Shown here: piece by piece, positions 1 through 9,989 of the stretch | Layout: every line of letters begins with the position of its first letter | Position numbering within the stretch: position 1 is the first letter of the stretch | DNA from: Gordius sp. MW1 | Lineage: Eukaryota > Nematomorpha > Gordioida > Gordea > Gordiidae | Reading direction: 5' to 3' | Assembly (NCBI GenBank): GCA_964036665.1 | Contig: OZ038527.1 | Coordinates: 6,262,001-6,326,000, forward strand | Length of the DNA: 64,000 bases | The notes under the pieces: generated by a model | The model's input: the letters and a program-made list of their open reading frames with translations, nothing else | Databases searched by the model: none | Told to the model about the DNA's origin: nothing | Translations under genes and position numbers: made by a program

Positions 1-1
1 T

Positions 2-163
2 CATATACTTAGAAGGGAAACGAATGATGTAAAACAAAAATTGATGGACATGGAGGTACCGGAAATAAAAATGATGGAGATGACCTCATGTAAGTGGAAA
101 AGGCAAATGGACAAAGTTAAGATGGATAGGACAAGGCCCTTAGTCGATCATGATATACACTGA
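2..163 (+). pseudogene. C-terminal tail of a non-LTR retrotransposon reverse transcriptase (relic)
   Basis: An open frame runs in from the left window edge and stops at TGA 161-163, giving 53 residues. It starts near HILRRETNDV, continues through a lysine/methionine-rich stretch and ends near WKRQMDKVKMDR. This resembles the basic tail after the reverse transcriptase domain in many LINE polyproteins, where an RRE-N motif is followed by a W-x-D-x-V-K-x-D-type end. The usual G-R-P-x-x-R-W core is degraded here. The rest of the element would lie left of the window, so intactness cannot be judged. It could also be a chance frame, as the match is to a short family pattern only. Confidence 0.4.
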
Positions 164-393
164 TTAAAACAAGCTCCACAACTGTGGAACCACTTGAACC
201 ATAAAGAAGATTAAATTCCATTCAAACCCGACCCAACGGATATATAATTTTGCAACTCTAACCCAAATTTCGAGCCACCTATTATGATACAAAAAACAAT
301 GATGACTGCCTGTTAAGCAGACATTTTTGGGGCCTGTGGTATTTAAAGTTTGATCAATTATTTGACGTCACAGCCTTATATCGTTAACTATTA

Positions 394-1560
394 ATTGCTA
401 TGCAATTTATGGGCTCACTTTCCATTTTCCGAAGTCACGTCACGTCACGTCACGCACCGAACGTGGATACCGAACGTGGATGTCACGCACTTTTAATTTT
501 TGTTAATTTAACCAGTTTTTGTTTATAACCAGTTTTTGGGTTCGAATCCCGGGATTTTTTTTTACTATTATGATTGTTCCTGTTACTACCATTGATAATA
601 AGACTTTTTGGCCGTCCGTTGGGTGCTGACCAATAAAAAAAAATCACCATTTGGCCAAAGTGTGAAGCGAAATTTTTTTTGCGTTTTTTTTTTGACTCTT
701 ATGATTGTTCTTGTTCCTACCATTGATAATAAGACTTTTTGGCCGTCCGTTGGCTGCTGACCAATGAAAAAAACGTGGATGTCTTGCACCGAATGTCTTT
801 TTTGTTTACTTTTAATTTTTGTTAATTTAACCAGTTTTTGGGTTCGAATCCCGGGTTTTTTTTTGACTATTATGTTTGTTCCTGTTACTACCATTGATAA
901 TAAGACTTTTTGGCCGTCCGCTGGCTGCTGACCACTGGAAAAAAATGACCATTTGGCCAAAATGTGAATCCAAGTTTATTTTTTCGCTTTTTTCCGCCTA
1001 TTATGATTGTTCATGTTACTACCATTGATAATCTGACTTTTTGGCCGTCCTCTGGCTACTGACCACTGGAAAAAATGGTCAGTGTCCGAAAGTGTGAAGC
1101 GAAATTTTTTTCCCCGTTTTTTTGACTCTTATGATTGTTCCTGTTACTACCATTGATAATATGACTTTTTGGCCGTCCGCTGGCTACTGACCATTGGAAA
1201 AAAATGACCAGTGTCCGAAAGTGTGAAGCGAAATTTTTTCCCCGTTTTTTTTGACTCTTATGATTGTTCCTGTTACTACCATTGATAATATGACTTTTTG
1301 GCCGTCCGCTGGCTACTGACCATTGGAAAAATTGACCATTGGCCAAAGTATGAAGTAAAATTTTTTTCCTCGTTTTTTTGGCTAACATTGACTTATAGAG
1401 TATCTGTTGGTAGTGACCAATGAAAAAAATGACCATTTGGCCAAAATGTGAATCGAAATTTTTTTTAGTTTTTTTTGACTCTTATGTATTAATAGATTGT
1501 CTTTTGGTACTGACCAATGGAACAATTTAGCACATGTAAATTTTTTGATATATCTTTATG
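394..1560 (+). repeat. Hairpin-terminated composite element, partial: terminal palindrome plus minisatellite core
   Basis: It begins with the terminal sequence ATTGCTATGCAAT followed by TTATGGGCTC, which recurs at 22.9, 46.2, 56.7 and 58.7 kb. It continues into about eight tandem units of ~100-125 bp that carry ACTTTTTGGCCGTCCG, GACCAATGG and GACCATTTGGCC. Two units contain GGTTCGAATCC, which looks like a tRNA B box. The last unit has the TTGGTACTGACCAATGGA form seen at the array end near 48.4 kb. The hairpin-bearing GC/CT-rich terminus of the other copies is missing, so the copy is truncated. Open frames here are by-products of the tandem repeat, not genes. Confidence 0.8.
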
Positions 1561-1573
1561 ATACCTGTGACAG

Positions 1574-1880
1574 TTTTAGATGCGCGGTCGTAACAGGCAA
1601 TAGCGGAGCTATTGCATGTCGCTGATAGTTTCGTCGTAAGGATTTTTTTAATTTTTATTTCCCATTAATTTCTATGTAAAAAATTTTAATAATTTCTATG
1701 CAATTTTTTATTATAAGCTACAATAGGAATTATCCCAATTTAATAACATTTTACCTTAACCAAAAGTAAGTTTTTAAATTTTATCATTTTTAGATGCGCG
1801 TTCGTAACAGGCAATAGCGGAGCTATTGCATATCGCTGGTAATTGTGCCATTTTTAGATGCGCAGACGTAACAGGACGCC
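1574..1880. repeat. Dispersed short hairpin repeat, two complete and one truncated copy
   Basis: The motif AGATGCGCG-TCGTAACAG followed by a perfect stem-loop (GCAATAGC, loop GGA, GCTATTGC) occurs at 1597-1615 and 1811-1829. A third AGATGCGCAGACGTAACAG at about 1856 lacks the hairpin. TTTTAGATGCGC precedes each copy. The function is unknown. A stem-loop preceded by a conserved tag is reminiscent of a transposon terminus. Confidence 0.7.
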
Positions 1881-2948
1881 TAAATTAATTACTATTTTTA
1901 ACAAAGTTTTCCATTATTACTAACCAAAATTTATAGAGATGGACCTTTTGCATATCATTTTAAGAAAGATGTAAAATAATAAAAATTAGGTTTCCTCATT
2001 TTAAAAAGGAACTTATTAGTTCCTTTTTGAACTAGTTCCTTTAACAGCTCTAGCTAAACCAATATTAAATGGCTTTTAAATAATTTGTTACCAAAACAAT
2101 CAAAGTATCGAATAGTGAGAGCTAATGTATATGAGAAATATTTTAATAATTGAACTACAATCATTTTTTTTAACTTTCATATAAGATGGAACAATTATTT
2201 TAGTTACATTTCTTTACCGTTACTAAATAAAAATTACCTCTGAATTACGTAGCGAGTTTTTTATTTTTATATTGATTATACGTTAAACCCCTACCCCTCC
2301 CTATCTTACCCTTCCACCGCTGAGTTGGTATTATTAGGGGGCGGGAGTGGAGGAGATCATCCCTCAACCCCTTTTTATTATTATTGATTTTTATATGCTT
2401 TTGGCAAATTAACGGAGGGAAAGGGGGGATAGTGTGCGCGTTTAGTTTTAACGGAGTGAAAGGGGGGGAAGGAGGTAGTTACTCTTCTATTCCCCCTCAC
2501 TTCAGGCAAATACACTTAGAGCGCCAAGTCAGCTGTTTATATCACTCAAATATTTATAGGGCTATTTATTTTTAAATCTTTTAAATTAGAAAATTAATCT
2601 TTAATTTAATTAACTGCGAATTAGGGCATACTAATTTAAAGGTTTCCTTTACTTACAATAACGTTCCACTAGATTTTGTTTTGGTTCAAACAGTTTAACT
2701 TAAAAATGAAATGGTTGCATTTTTTCTAGCTTTATATTTTAATGTATTCAATCTTCTCGGAACTTTTGGTAATAATCCAGCCTCCTTATGCTGACCCCAC
2801 TTCTTATGTATATACCTTATCTAATCTCTGTTATTTAACGCCTCTTTTATCATTTAATAAACATTAATCTCTCCTTCAATAATTTAATCTTTCATTTAAT
2901 AAACATTAATCTCTCCTTTTTAAATACATTTTTAATATATTCCAACTC
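1881..2948. other. AT-rich intergenic DNA without recognised feature
   Basis: No coding pattern or repeat family of this window was recognised. Purine/pyrimidine-biased patches with runs of G and C occur around 2290-2490. The short open frame at 2384-2575 shows no protein-like composition. Confidence 0.5.
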
Positions 2949-3115
2949 CGGGGGTCTGGGGGCGGAGCCCCCAGGAGATGGGGGTTTGGGGGTGTAGCCC
3001 CCAACGGGGGTTTGGGGGCAGAGCCCCCAACGGGGGACTGGGGGCGGAGCCCCCAGCAGGGGGTTTGGGGGCGAAGCCCCCAAGGGGGTCTGGGGGCGAA
3101 GCCCCCAGTTACGCC
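2949..3115. repeat. GC-rich tandem hairpin array (six units)
   Basis: Six near-identical units of about 27-30 bp lie in an otherwise AT-rich setting. Each has the form GGGGGTYTGGGGGCGRAGCC plus CCCC, so each unit is a hairpin with a GGGGGC stem and a 4-nt GAAG/GGAG/AGAG/TGTA loop. The array is followed by a second small palindrome, ACGCCCGAAGGGCGT, at about 3111-3125. Open frames of Pro/Gly/Ala character on both strands are artefacts of this array. Confidence 0.85.
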
Positions 3116-3125
3116 CGAAGGGCGT

Positions 3126-3653
3126 ATTTTCATCACGACCCGGGTCAAAATTTAATTGGTAAAAGTTTATAAAAACGTTTCTCATTTAACAAATAAATTA
3201 TTAACATCTTTTACTCTGAAGGAGAAAGGGGTGAGGAGGACATGTTATACAATGGACGACATTCATGTTTTGGCAAATGTTTAAAATGGTAGATTATATA
3301 TATTAGTTTGTAGATTTTATATATTTAGTATTAGCTTTGCTCATTAAAAATCATCCATAATAGACCAGCATTTACACGTTTGCAAATATTCATAACAATG
3401 AACTACGAGTACGTGTAAAAACAAAACTTTATTATCGATTTTCATTATCTAAGGTAAACACTGTATTTCATGGTAATTCAGACAAAACGACGTAAAAGAC
3501 GGGGAAGATGACTACAATTATCAATAAAAGAGATTCATTCTTCTATGGCGCTCACCTAAGCAGATCATAGCATCTTGGAAAATTATTTCATTTATAAAAT
3601 TTATAATTCCTGACTCAAAGATCTCGGGTACCATAAAAAAGCGCGATTTTCGT
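3126..3653. other. NEMP gene 3' flank
   Basis: AT-rich DNA downstream of the minus-strand NEMP stop codon. A minus-strand AATAAA is present at 3428-3433, about 220 bp beyond the stop, and may serve as the polyadenylation signal. Nothing else is recognised. Confidence 0.5.
3428..3433 (-). promoter_or_regulatory. Candidate polyadenylation signal (AATAAA) of the NEMP gene
   Basis: The plus strand reads TTTATT, giving AATAAA on the minus strand ~220 bp downstream of the NEMP stop. The hexamer is frequent by chance in DNA this AT-rich, so the assignment rests on position only. Confidence 0.3.
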
Positions 3654-6197
3654 TCAAATTTCAATGTCTGAGTATGGTTCTTCGCTATCACGTAAAGACA
3701 GACTTTCGCTGGCATCAGAATCTCTAGAAGTAATTTCAGCATTAACGGGTGGTGGTGGTGTCAAAGCGAATAAATCTTCATCGCTATCACTATTGGAACC
3801 CTCAGCTAAATAATCACCTATCGTTTTCCTCTTGAATCTGCCACTACCATTTAGGGTCGGGTAAAAGTTATTTCGCTCCTGGATTTTGGTAAAGGCTTCG
3901 GATTTTCGGGCATTTTCTCGAGGAGGGGCGCTTGGTGTTAAGGTTTTAAAGCTTTTCCGCTGCGGTCGAAAGCTACTATCTTCGCTCTCCCATTCATCCA
4001 ACTCCATTTGGGTTACGTGAGATGAATCGCCTTCTATGAAAGAAGCGAACCTAAAAGAGATAGATTGGTATGAAATTTTGTATGTAATGACACGGATCGT
4101 TTTTTAAAATAGTTACAATTTAGTTGTTTTTGAAGAATAATTTGGCAAAATTGGTATACCATTTTAAGTGAGATCTAGGTAAATTGTGACATTAATTTCG
4201 TTATTTTATTTATTAATTCTAATTTTATATTAATAATAATATCGGCCGCCGAAATTTTTCCTAGTTATTGAACGACCTAACCAACGGAGTGTCAACACGC
4301 TAATTCAAATACGGATAAATATAAACACATTGTCCCATGCTATCTATACAAAAATATATAAATACCTACTTAGGCAAAATAACACAAATATAACCTAAAG
4401 GTTTCCATAAATCGATTAGTTTAAGACAAACTTATAATGTGTAGGACTTGGAAATTTCACAGACTAATTTCTATTACAGTCTAAATGCTAAAAGAGTATG
4501 AGAGTCAATCAATGGGCAATGAATATTGTTTTTTAAATTAATTTTAAGGAAATTAACACAAAAATTAATGGGTTTTAAAAAAATTCTAATCTTAATTGAT
4601 ATAAATATAACAATACATTTTTTTATTTTTAAACGTAAAAATCAATGGGAACAAAAAAATGTAAACTTCGCAAATGGAGTACTTTTTAGGATCCTTGAGA
4701 ACTTTGGCATATTTCCAGGCAGTTGTTTGAGAATTATTACAGTAATCTTTTAGTTGGTTCAATGCCTTCCTTGTTTCATAAATTCCTTGTTGAGAAAATT
4801 CCTCTTGAGTCAAAAGTTTAACTCTGGGTGGAAACTTTTTATACCTGTTTTTTAAATTAAAATTATCTAAAATAATCAATAGCTTACACATAAAATCATT
4901 AATACAACATAAATTTATCTGAATAAGTTTGTTTTGCAATACATATTATATATAATGTAAAAAACTTCTTATCCTTTATTAAAGACCCAAAATATAAAGT
5001 TTCAAAAAAATTCCATAGATTACAACAATGTTTATGAAATCTACCATTTGCAGTAAAATAATTTATATAACTTAAAATTTACATACAAATATGTTTGAAT
5101 ACGCCTTCTTAGTAGATACATTGGATTTAGCTTTGATTGAGAGGGTAAAAATTTGGATAAAAATGTTGTTAAAATAATTAACATAATTGAAGCTTCAGGA
5201 AAGTTCTGACATGAAAAGTATATCATTAGCCATGACAATGCTTGAATAGCCCATTTTATAATCTGCAATGTTCTAGGATTTTTTGGTGGCCCTCTATAAT
5301 AGCATAGGCAAAAGCTTAGTAGTCCAACTGATACTATATAGGCTGCTATATAATTTGAATAGAGATTCATAATAAGTTGAGCATTTTCCCAGATATACTG
5401 AAGTATGTATAAACCAAATGACCACCCACTTGCAAGTATCAGGTATGCAGTAGCAGATTTCTGATATAGGTTTATATATACATACTTCCTTTAATTAATT
5501 ACTCTAGGAACTAGTCTACTAAGCAAATAAACTAAAACCATAATTGATGCGCATATTCCAAAAGCAATTCCAAATGCATAATAAAAAAACTCATTCCTTT
5601 AAATTACATGTATAATTATTGAGCTATAAAAATTACCTAGATAATTTTAAGGCAATTAAATTGATTATAACACCTCCCAAAAGCAGAGTTAATTTTAGAT
5701 AATCAATCAGAAAGAAATTAAATACGATAGAATAATCTTCTTTGGTGCTAACACCTATGCATGATAATGTAAATGGTTTTAAATTGACTTTTGTGGGCCT
5801 CCAGGATGGAAATAAATTATACCAATTTGCATTGGCTTCTTTATATTGCTTATAAATTTCACTCAAATTTTGTCCTTTAAAAAGTAGATAATTGCTTTTG
5901 TCCTTTCTATTAAATTGCAATCTAGCCTAGCAAACCTATATACACCATTTATTATTTATCTTACCTTTGCGCTACTAAGTAAAAACTTTAGTTTAGGCTT
6001 TTTTCCAGGGTAGCAATATACATTTAACGAAGATTTGTATTTGGAAGGTTGATATATAATGTTATTATTTTTAAGCCAAATAACTTCAACAGATTAAATA
6101 ATTTACTACTAATATATTTACCATTTGGCTCAAATTCCTCTCCAGATACATAAATAGGTAAAAAATAAATCCAGAGTAAAAGGCAAACTAAAAGCAT
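3654..6197 (-). CDS. NEMP1-like: Nuclear envelope integral membrane protein (NEMP/TMEM194 family), 7 exons, 503 aa
   Basis: Seven minus-strand exons join in frame: 6197-6122, 6083-5965, 5926-5637, 5596-5503, 5460-5087, 4844-4683 and 4050-3654. They total 1512 nt, or 503 residues plus TGA. Every junction has GT/AG ends and matching phase. The ATG at 6197 opens a signal peptide (MLLVCLLLWIYFLPIYVSG). A lumenal domain follows (about 20-140) with YCYPGKKP and a Cys-Ile-Gly-Val motif at 121-124. Hydrophobic segments lie near 142-159, 166-187, 196-216, 230-248, 258-276 and 282-298. NEMP-type motifs are FYYAFGIAFG, GWSFGLY, YRGPPKNPR, KLLTQEEFSQQG and FASFIEGDSSH. The acidic, Ser-rich tail (about 385-503) is unlike its membrane part. 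NEMP proteins sit in the inner nuclear membrane and support nuclear envelope mechanics and fertility in animals. Introns 1-4 are only 38, 38, 40 and 42 nt; introns 5 and 6 are 242 and 632 nt. The gene appears intact. Confidence 0.92.
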
Positions 6198-6659
6198 TAG
6201 GGAAAATCAGCTGTTTTTAAATTGCCATATCTGTGAAATACCGAAAGGAGCAGATTCACACAGCTCCAAGGGTGACGTCTCACAAATTAAATTTTGCGAA
6301 ATTATTTTATCTACAACTACTCCTGCACGGCCATAAAAGCCCGACCCGCGGGTCAGACTTGGACGGGGTTATGCTTTAAAATAGAACAACGGGTTGGGGC
6401 TGGACGGGCCCGTAGTTACATATTTTACCTCAAGCATGCGGTTGATCTGCTAGAGGAGGTGATGAGTCCATTACCGCGCAAGCTATATTTTTACGTGTAT
6501 TTTCATTCTTTGCTTTACTTCAAAATTGCTCTTTAGGACACACCCTTAGTCTAAAATATCAGTATTTTGTTACCCTTACACCACGGATGCGAAATCTAGA
6601 TAGGTATGGTCACAGGATGAGAACCAAATATTTTTAAAGGCTTAATCGCTTTTGAGGAG
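6198..6659. other. NEMP 5' flank with a GC-rich transposon fragment
   Basis: This is the upstream region of the NEMP gene. From about 6328 to 6420 it becomes GC-rich with CCCGACCCGCGGGTC and GACGGGCCCG, resembling the subterminal sequence of the GC-rich hAT-like elements at 12.9 and 28.4 kb. No promoter element is clear. No gene is recognised. Confidence 0.4.
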
Positions 6660-7027
6660 TTGTAATACCCTAATCCTTTATTTACCAACTATACTCCTGG
6701 TGATTGAAACCGACGCTCCGGTAAGGTTTTGATGCAGTGTCATGCAATTAAGGCAGGACTGTTGCGTCTTATTGATTATGTTTCAAGAACACTTCCCAAA
6801 GCCAAGAAAATTACTATTTATAAGGAAGTCATGGCCATACTATTGGCGGTTCAAACATATCACACCTACCTATATGGAAAGAAATTTATTATAAAAATTT
6901 ACTATAAACGTTTGATTCTACTGTTTGGAGACAAAATAGGGATTATTCGAGAATTGTATATAAACGATGCGCTGGGCGATCGGTTATCGGCCTACGATTT
7001 TTCTCATTCAGGGCAAACAGAATAAAG
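6660..7027 (+). pseudogene. Ty3/Gypsy retrotransposon RNase H domain, broken
   Basis: The upstream part reads LVIETDAP (the catalytic T-D-A-S/P motif of RNase H). A frameshift after a stop leads to the frame at 6729-7025. That frame carries R-L-I-D-Y-V-S-R-T-L, AILLAVQTYHTYLYGKKF, a degraded 'TDHKPL' (IYYKRLI), LFGDKIGI and LSAYDF, in the order seen in Ty3/Gypsy RNase H. The reverse transcriptase and gag are not visible to the left. The integrase of probably the same element resumes near 9990, so about 3 kb of later DNA separates the two parts. It is non-functional. Confidence 0.8.
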
Positions 7028-7109
7028 TATCTGACGGCGCCCTTACCCCAAACAAAAGTATCCATAGCAATGATTACACAAGTCTACAAAAAAACCACCC
7101 CGCAATGGG

Positions 7110-7600
7110 ACTTTTATAACGCACTTTCTGGTTTATCTTTATTCAAAATCCAAGTATTACGGAGTGTATCTCTTTGAAAGAATCTGTTTGGATAATTTAA
7201 GAAAGGGGGATAGGTTATTTAGGATCAAGGAATACTGCATATCGTCTCTAATTTATTTATTTATATCCAACTGCAGAATAAAATAATTAATCAATAAAAT
7301 CAAGCAACTCTCGAGTATGTAAAAATCAATGATGCGTATTGATAGAAATAACAAATACGTATAAGCGCGTCGGGGGGGGGGATAACATACGCGTACTAGA
7401 AATTAAATGTAAAGGAATAAAGTTTTATGTATATATTCAGTACACAGATGTTACAATCAATTAACCTTTTGTGTCAGGGGGCATGGGGGAAAGAAAAAGT
7501 AACATACGTACCACGTATAGTGAGAGGCGGCGTTTCTTTTTATAAAAGAACATGGGGGGGGGGAAGATATCCTCGTATCTTCGGATACGATACCTTCCCT
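7110..7600 (+). repeat. Left copy of a ~500-bp direct repeat (LTR-like pair)
   Basis: This is near-identical in order to 8325-8868. Shared landmarks are TTCTGGTTTATCTTTATTC, GATAGGTTATTTAGGATCAA, CGTCTCTAATTTATTTA, a G-run followed by ATAACATACGCG, and CTCGTATCTTCGGATACGAT. The two copies are in the same orientation and about 725 bp apart. That is compatible with the LTRs of a small non-autonomous element inside the Gypsy relic, but no primer-binding site or TG...CA ends could be fixed. The open frames at 7427 and 8703 are two copies of the same repeat translation, not genes. Confidence 0.7.
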
Positions 7601-8324
7601 TTTTCCAAAAAAAATTAGGACCAGTGGTAGATAAAAGAATAATTGATATAATGCAATCGGATGGTTTTTTATCAACAACGTTCTGATTATGGGTTTATAT
7701 GATATTAATAGTAACAATATAATATATCAAAAATATTATATTAACTATTCAAAAATTATTATATACGTCGTGTGTATCCTTCAAAGCAATCACGTGGTCT
7801 CTTCTTTTGAAGAATTAAGTATTCATGGCCACGGGATGTAATTATAAATACCTCATCTATGGCTTGTGGGAATACTCCTGGAATAATCCAATAATAATTT
7901 TCTTCCCAGCTCTATAGGTAACTGAATCCCGGCTCTATGAATTTCTTTTTATTGGATAATTCTGTTATTGTCGTTCTGAAATCCATCTAAAATGAGGAAT
8001 TCTCAGCATTTTAATATGTCTTTACCTCCATACATGAGGAACTCTCGCCCTCATCTGAAAATTAAGGAGACTCCTGCTGCCTTAACAATTATGGATGTCT
8101 CAGACCCGACTTGAATTTTCCAAGTACGATCCAGTTTTCAATAAGTTTTGAAGCAATTAGTAGATAATTCATGCATTGGGTAGGGGTGATTTGTTTCGAA
8201 TAACTTCTCAGCCACTTTCAATCCTGTTATCTTTACATAGAGGAAATTTATATTTGTGCAGGATGCGATTTTGGATATGATGAATAGGAATATAAGAGGG
8301 TGGGATTTTTTTTATCTTCTGGAC
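7601..8324. other. DNA between the two direct repeats
   Basis: About 720 bp of AT-rich sequence lies between the LTR-like repeats. No open frame of note and no recognised domain. If the repeats are LTRs, this is the internal region. Confidence 0.4.
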
Positions 8325-8868
8325 ACCATTTTCATAACGCAATTTCTGGTTTTTCTTTATTCAAAATCCAAGTATGTAAAAAATACGGAGTATATCTCTT
8401 TGAAAGAATCTATTGAGATAATTTAAGAAAGAGGGATAGGTTATTTAGGATCAAGGAATATATTGGGCCGGGGAAAACCTTTTCCCCGGTAATCGTATGG
8501 TATAATTCTACTGCATATCGTCTCTAATTTATTTATTTATATCCAACTCCAGAATAAAATAATTAATGAATAAAATCAAGCAACTCTCGAGAATGTAAAA
8601 ATCAATGATGCGTATTGATAAAAATAACAAATACGTATAAGCGCGTCGGAGGGGGGGATAACATACGCGTACTAGAAATTAAATGTAAAGGAATAAAGTT
8701 CTATGTATATGTTCAGTACACAGATGTTACAATCAATTAACCTTTTGTGTCAGGGGGCATGGGGGAAAGAAAAAGTAACATACGTACCACGTATAGTGAG
8801 CGGCGGCGTTTCTTTTTATAAAAGAACATGGGGGGAAGATATCCTCGTATCTTCGGATACGATAGGGA
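8325..8868 (+). repeat. Right copy of the ~500-bp direct repeat, with a 50-bp insertion
   Basis: Matches 7110-7600 throughout, except for an extra 50 bp at 8461-8510 and the loss of collinearity after GATACGATA at about 8871. Confidence 0.7.
8461..8510. mobile_element. 50-bp palindromic insertion inside one repeat copy
   Basis: Compared with the left copy (GGAATA|CTGCAT), this copy has 50 extra bases. They contain a perfect 10-bp stem, CCGGGGAAAA / TTTTCCCCGG (8468-8489), with a 2-nt loop. The size and hairpin suggest a tiny mobile or foldback insertion. A clear target duplication is not seen. Confidence 0.55.
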
Positions 8869-8883
8869 CCTTTAATTTTTATA

Positions 8884-9783
8884 GAGAATTTTCGGCTGAA
8901 CAATAATATGTTATTAGTTTTTTTCCAAACCCTTTGTTTTTTTAGATAAACGAGGTTAAAGGTGCAACAAATGTCAGCTGAGGTTATATTCCCACCGCAT
9001 TTTTGATATATATTGAAAAATATTATCATATTTCTGTAGATTAAAATTTCTTCCATACGTCCATTATTCTATTTTTTGTTCCTCTACATTTCAATTTATT
9101 CACGTTTACGTCAATAGATTACCCTTATAAAAATTTGAGCCACTATGTCTGGAAAACGGAGTGCATTAGAGGACATATTAAGTATGCGATGTTTGTTTAT
9201 ACATCATTCAACTCCCTTTACTTAATCGAGTCTCTAGATCTCCTACAAAACCACCCCCTCATGTGTGCTTGGCTAGTAATAAAGGAGGAGTGGAAAAGAA
9301 GGAGAATGGGAGAGATTGATTTGTTTGTAAACACCGCGTATGTAATATGTACTCTAATGTACTCCATTATCCAGACATAGCGGGAAGATTTTTAATAAGG
9401 GGAAGGGGTTCACGTAAACGTGAATAAATTTAAATATAGAGGTTTTTTTTGATCGATAGAAGTTTATTTCCGAATAATTATGTATGCTATATGCTAAAAC
9501 ATATTAATTTAATAAGCTGGCATCGAGCCATAGATTGAGATTGTATTAGATTTTACAATTTCCATGGTGATTTTTTGTTAAACAGAAAAAATAAGTAATA
9601 GACCTATAGAAGAAACTTTGATATACAGAAATATATTAATATTTTCCAATATAAATTAAAGATGCCGTGGGAATACCTAAAAAAAGTTTAAATGGGCATT
9701 TTTGCAACTTTAACCTCGTTTTCCTAAAAACTAAAGGTTTTGGAAAAAAATAAAAACATATTATTGTTCAGCCGAAAATTCTC
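8884..9783. mobile_element. Foldback element with ~300-400-bp inverted arms
   Basis: The left arm starts GAGAATTTTCGGCTGAAC and the right arm ends with its exact complement. Arms stay alignable inward through AAACGAGGTTAAA, TTCACGTTTACGT and CTATGTCTGG near 9147 and its complement near 9370. The central ~170 bp is unique. An open frame across the centre (9135-9380) has no recognisable domain. No TSD is visible. It separates the LTR-like repeats from the Gypsy integrase remains. Confidence 0.75.
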
Positions 9784-9989
9784 CATCAGGATTGATTATC
9801 TAACTGCGGGATGATATTAAAAGGTCATTCTTAGTAGAACTGTGATTTTATCAATTCATACTATTAAAAGCATTATTGTAAATTATATATCACTATCTGA
9901 GGACTATTGGTGAGGAAACACATAAGAATTTAAGACTGCGTAAAATAAGAAATTATATAAAAATGGGTGGCCCCACAAGTAGATATTCC

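Noticed and set aside
586..1436. Open frames on the minus strand with FFIGQQPTDGQK-like repeats
   Set aside because: They translate the minisatellite monomer; identical frames recur at 24.4, 47-48, 55 and 57 kb and change frame between monomers. They are not proteins.
2892..3185. Proline-rich 97-residue frame
   Set aside because: Produced by the GC hairpin array; three overlapping frames on both strands have the same origin.
7427..9056. Small genes at 7427-7618, 7457-7717, 8703-8906 and 8733-9056
   Set aside because: They are the same repeated DNA in two copies; frames end at the point where the copies diverge.
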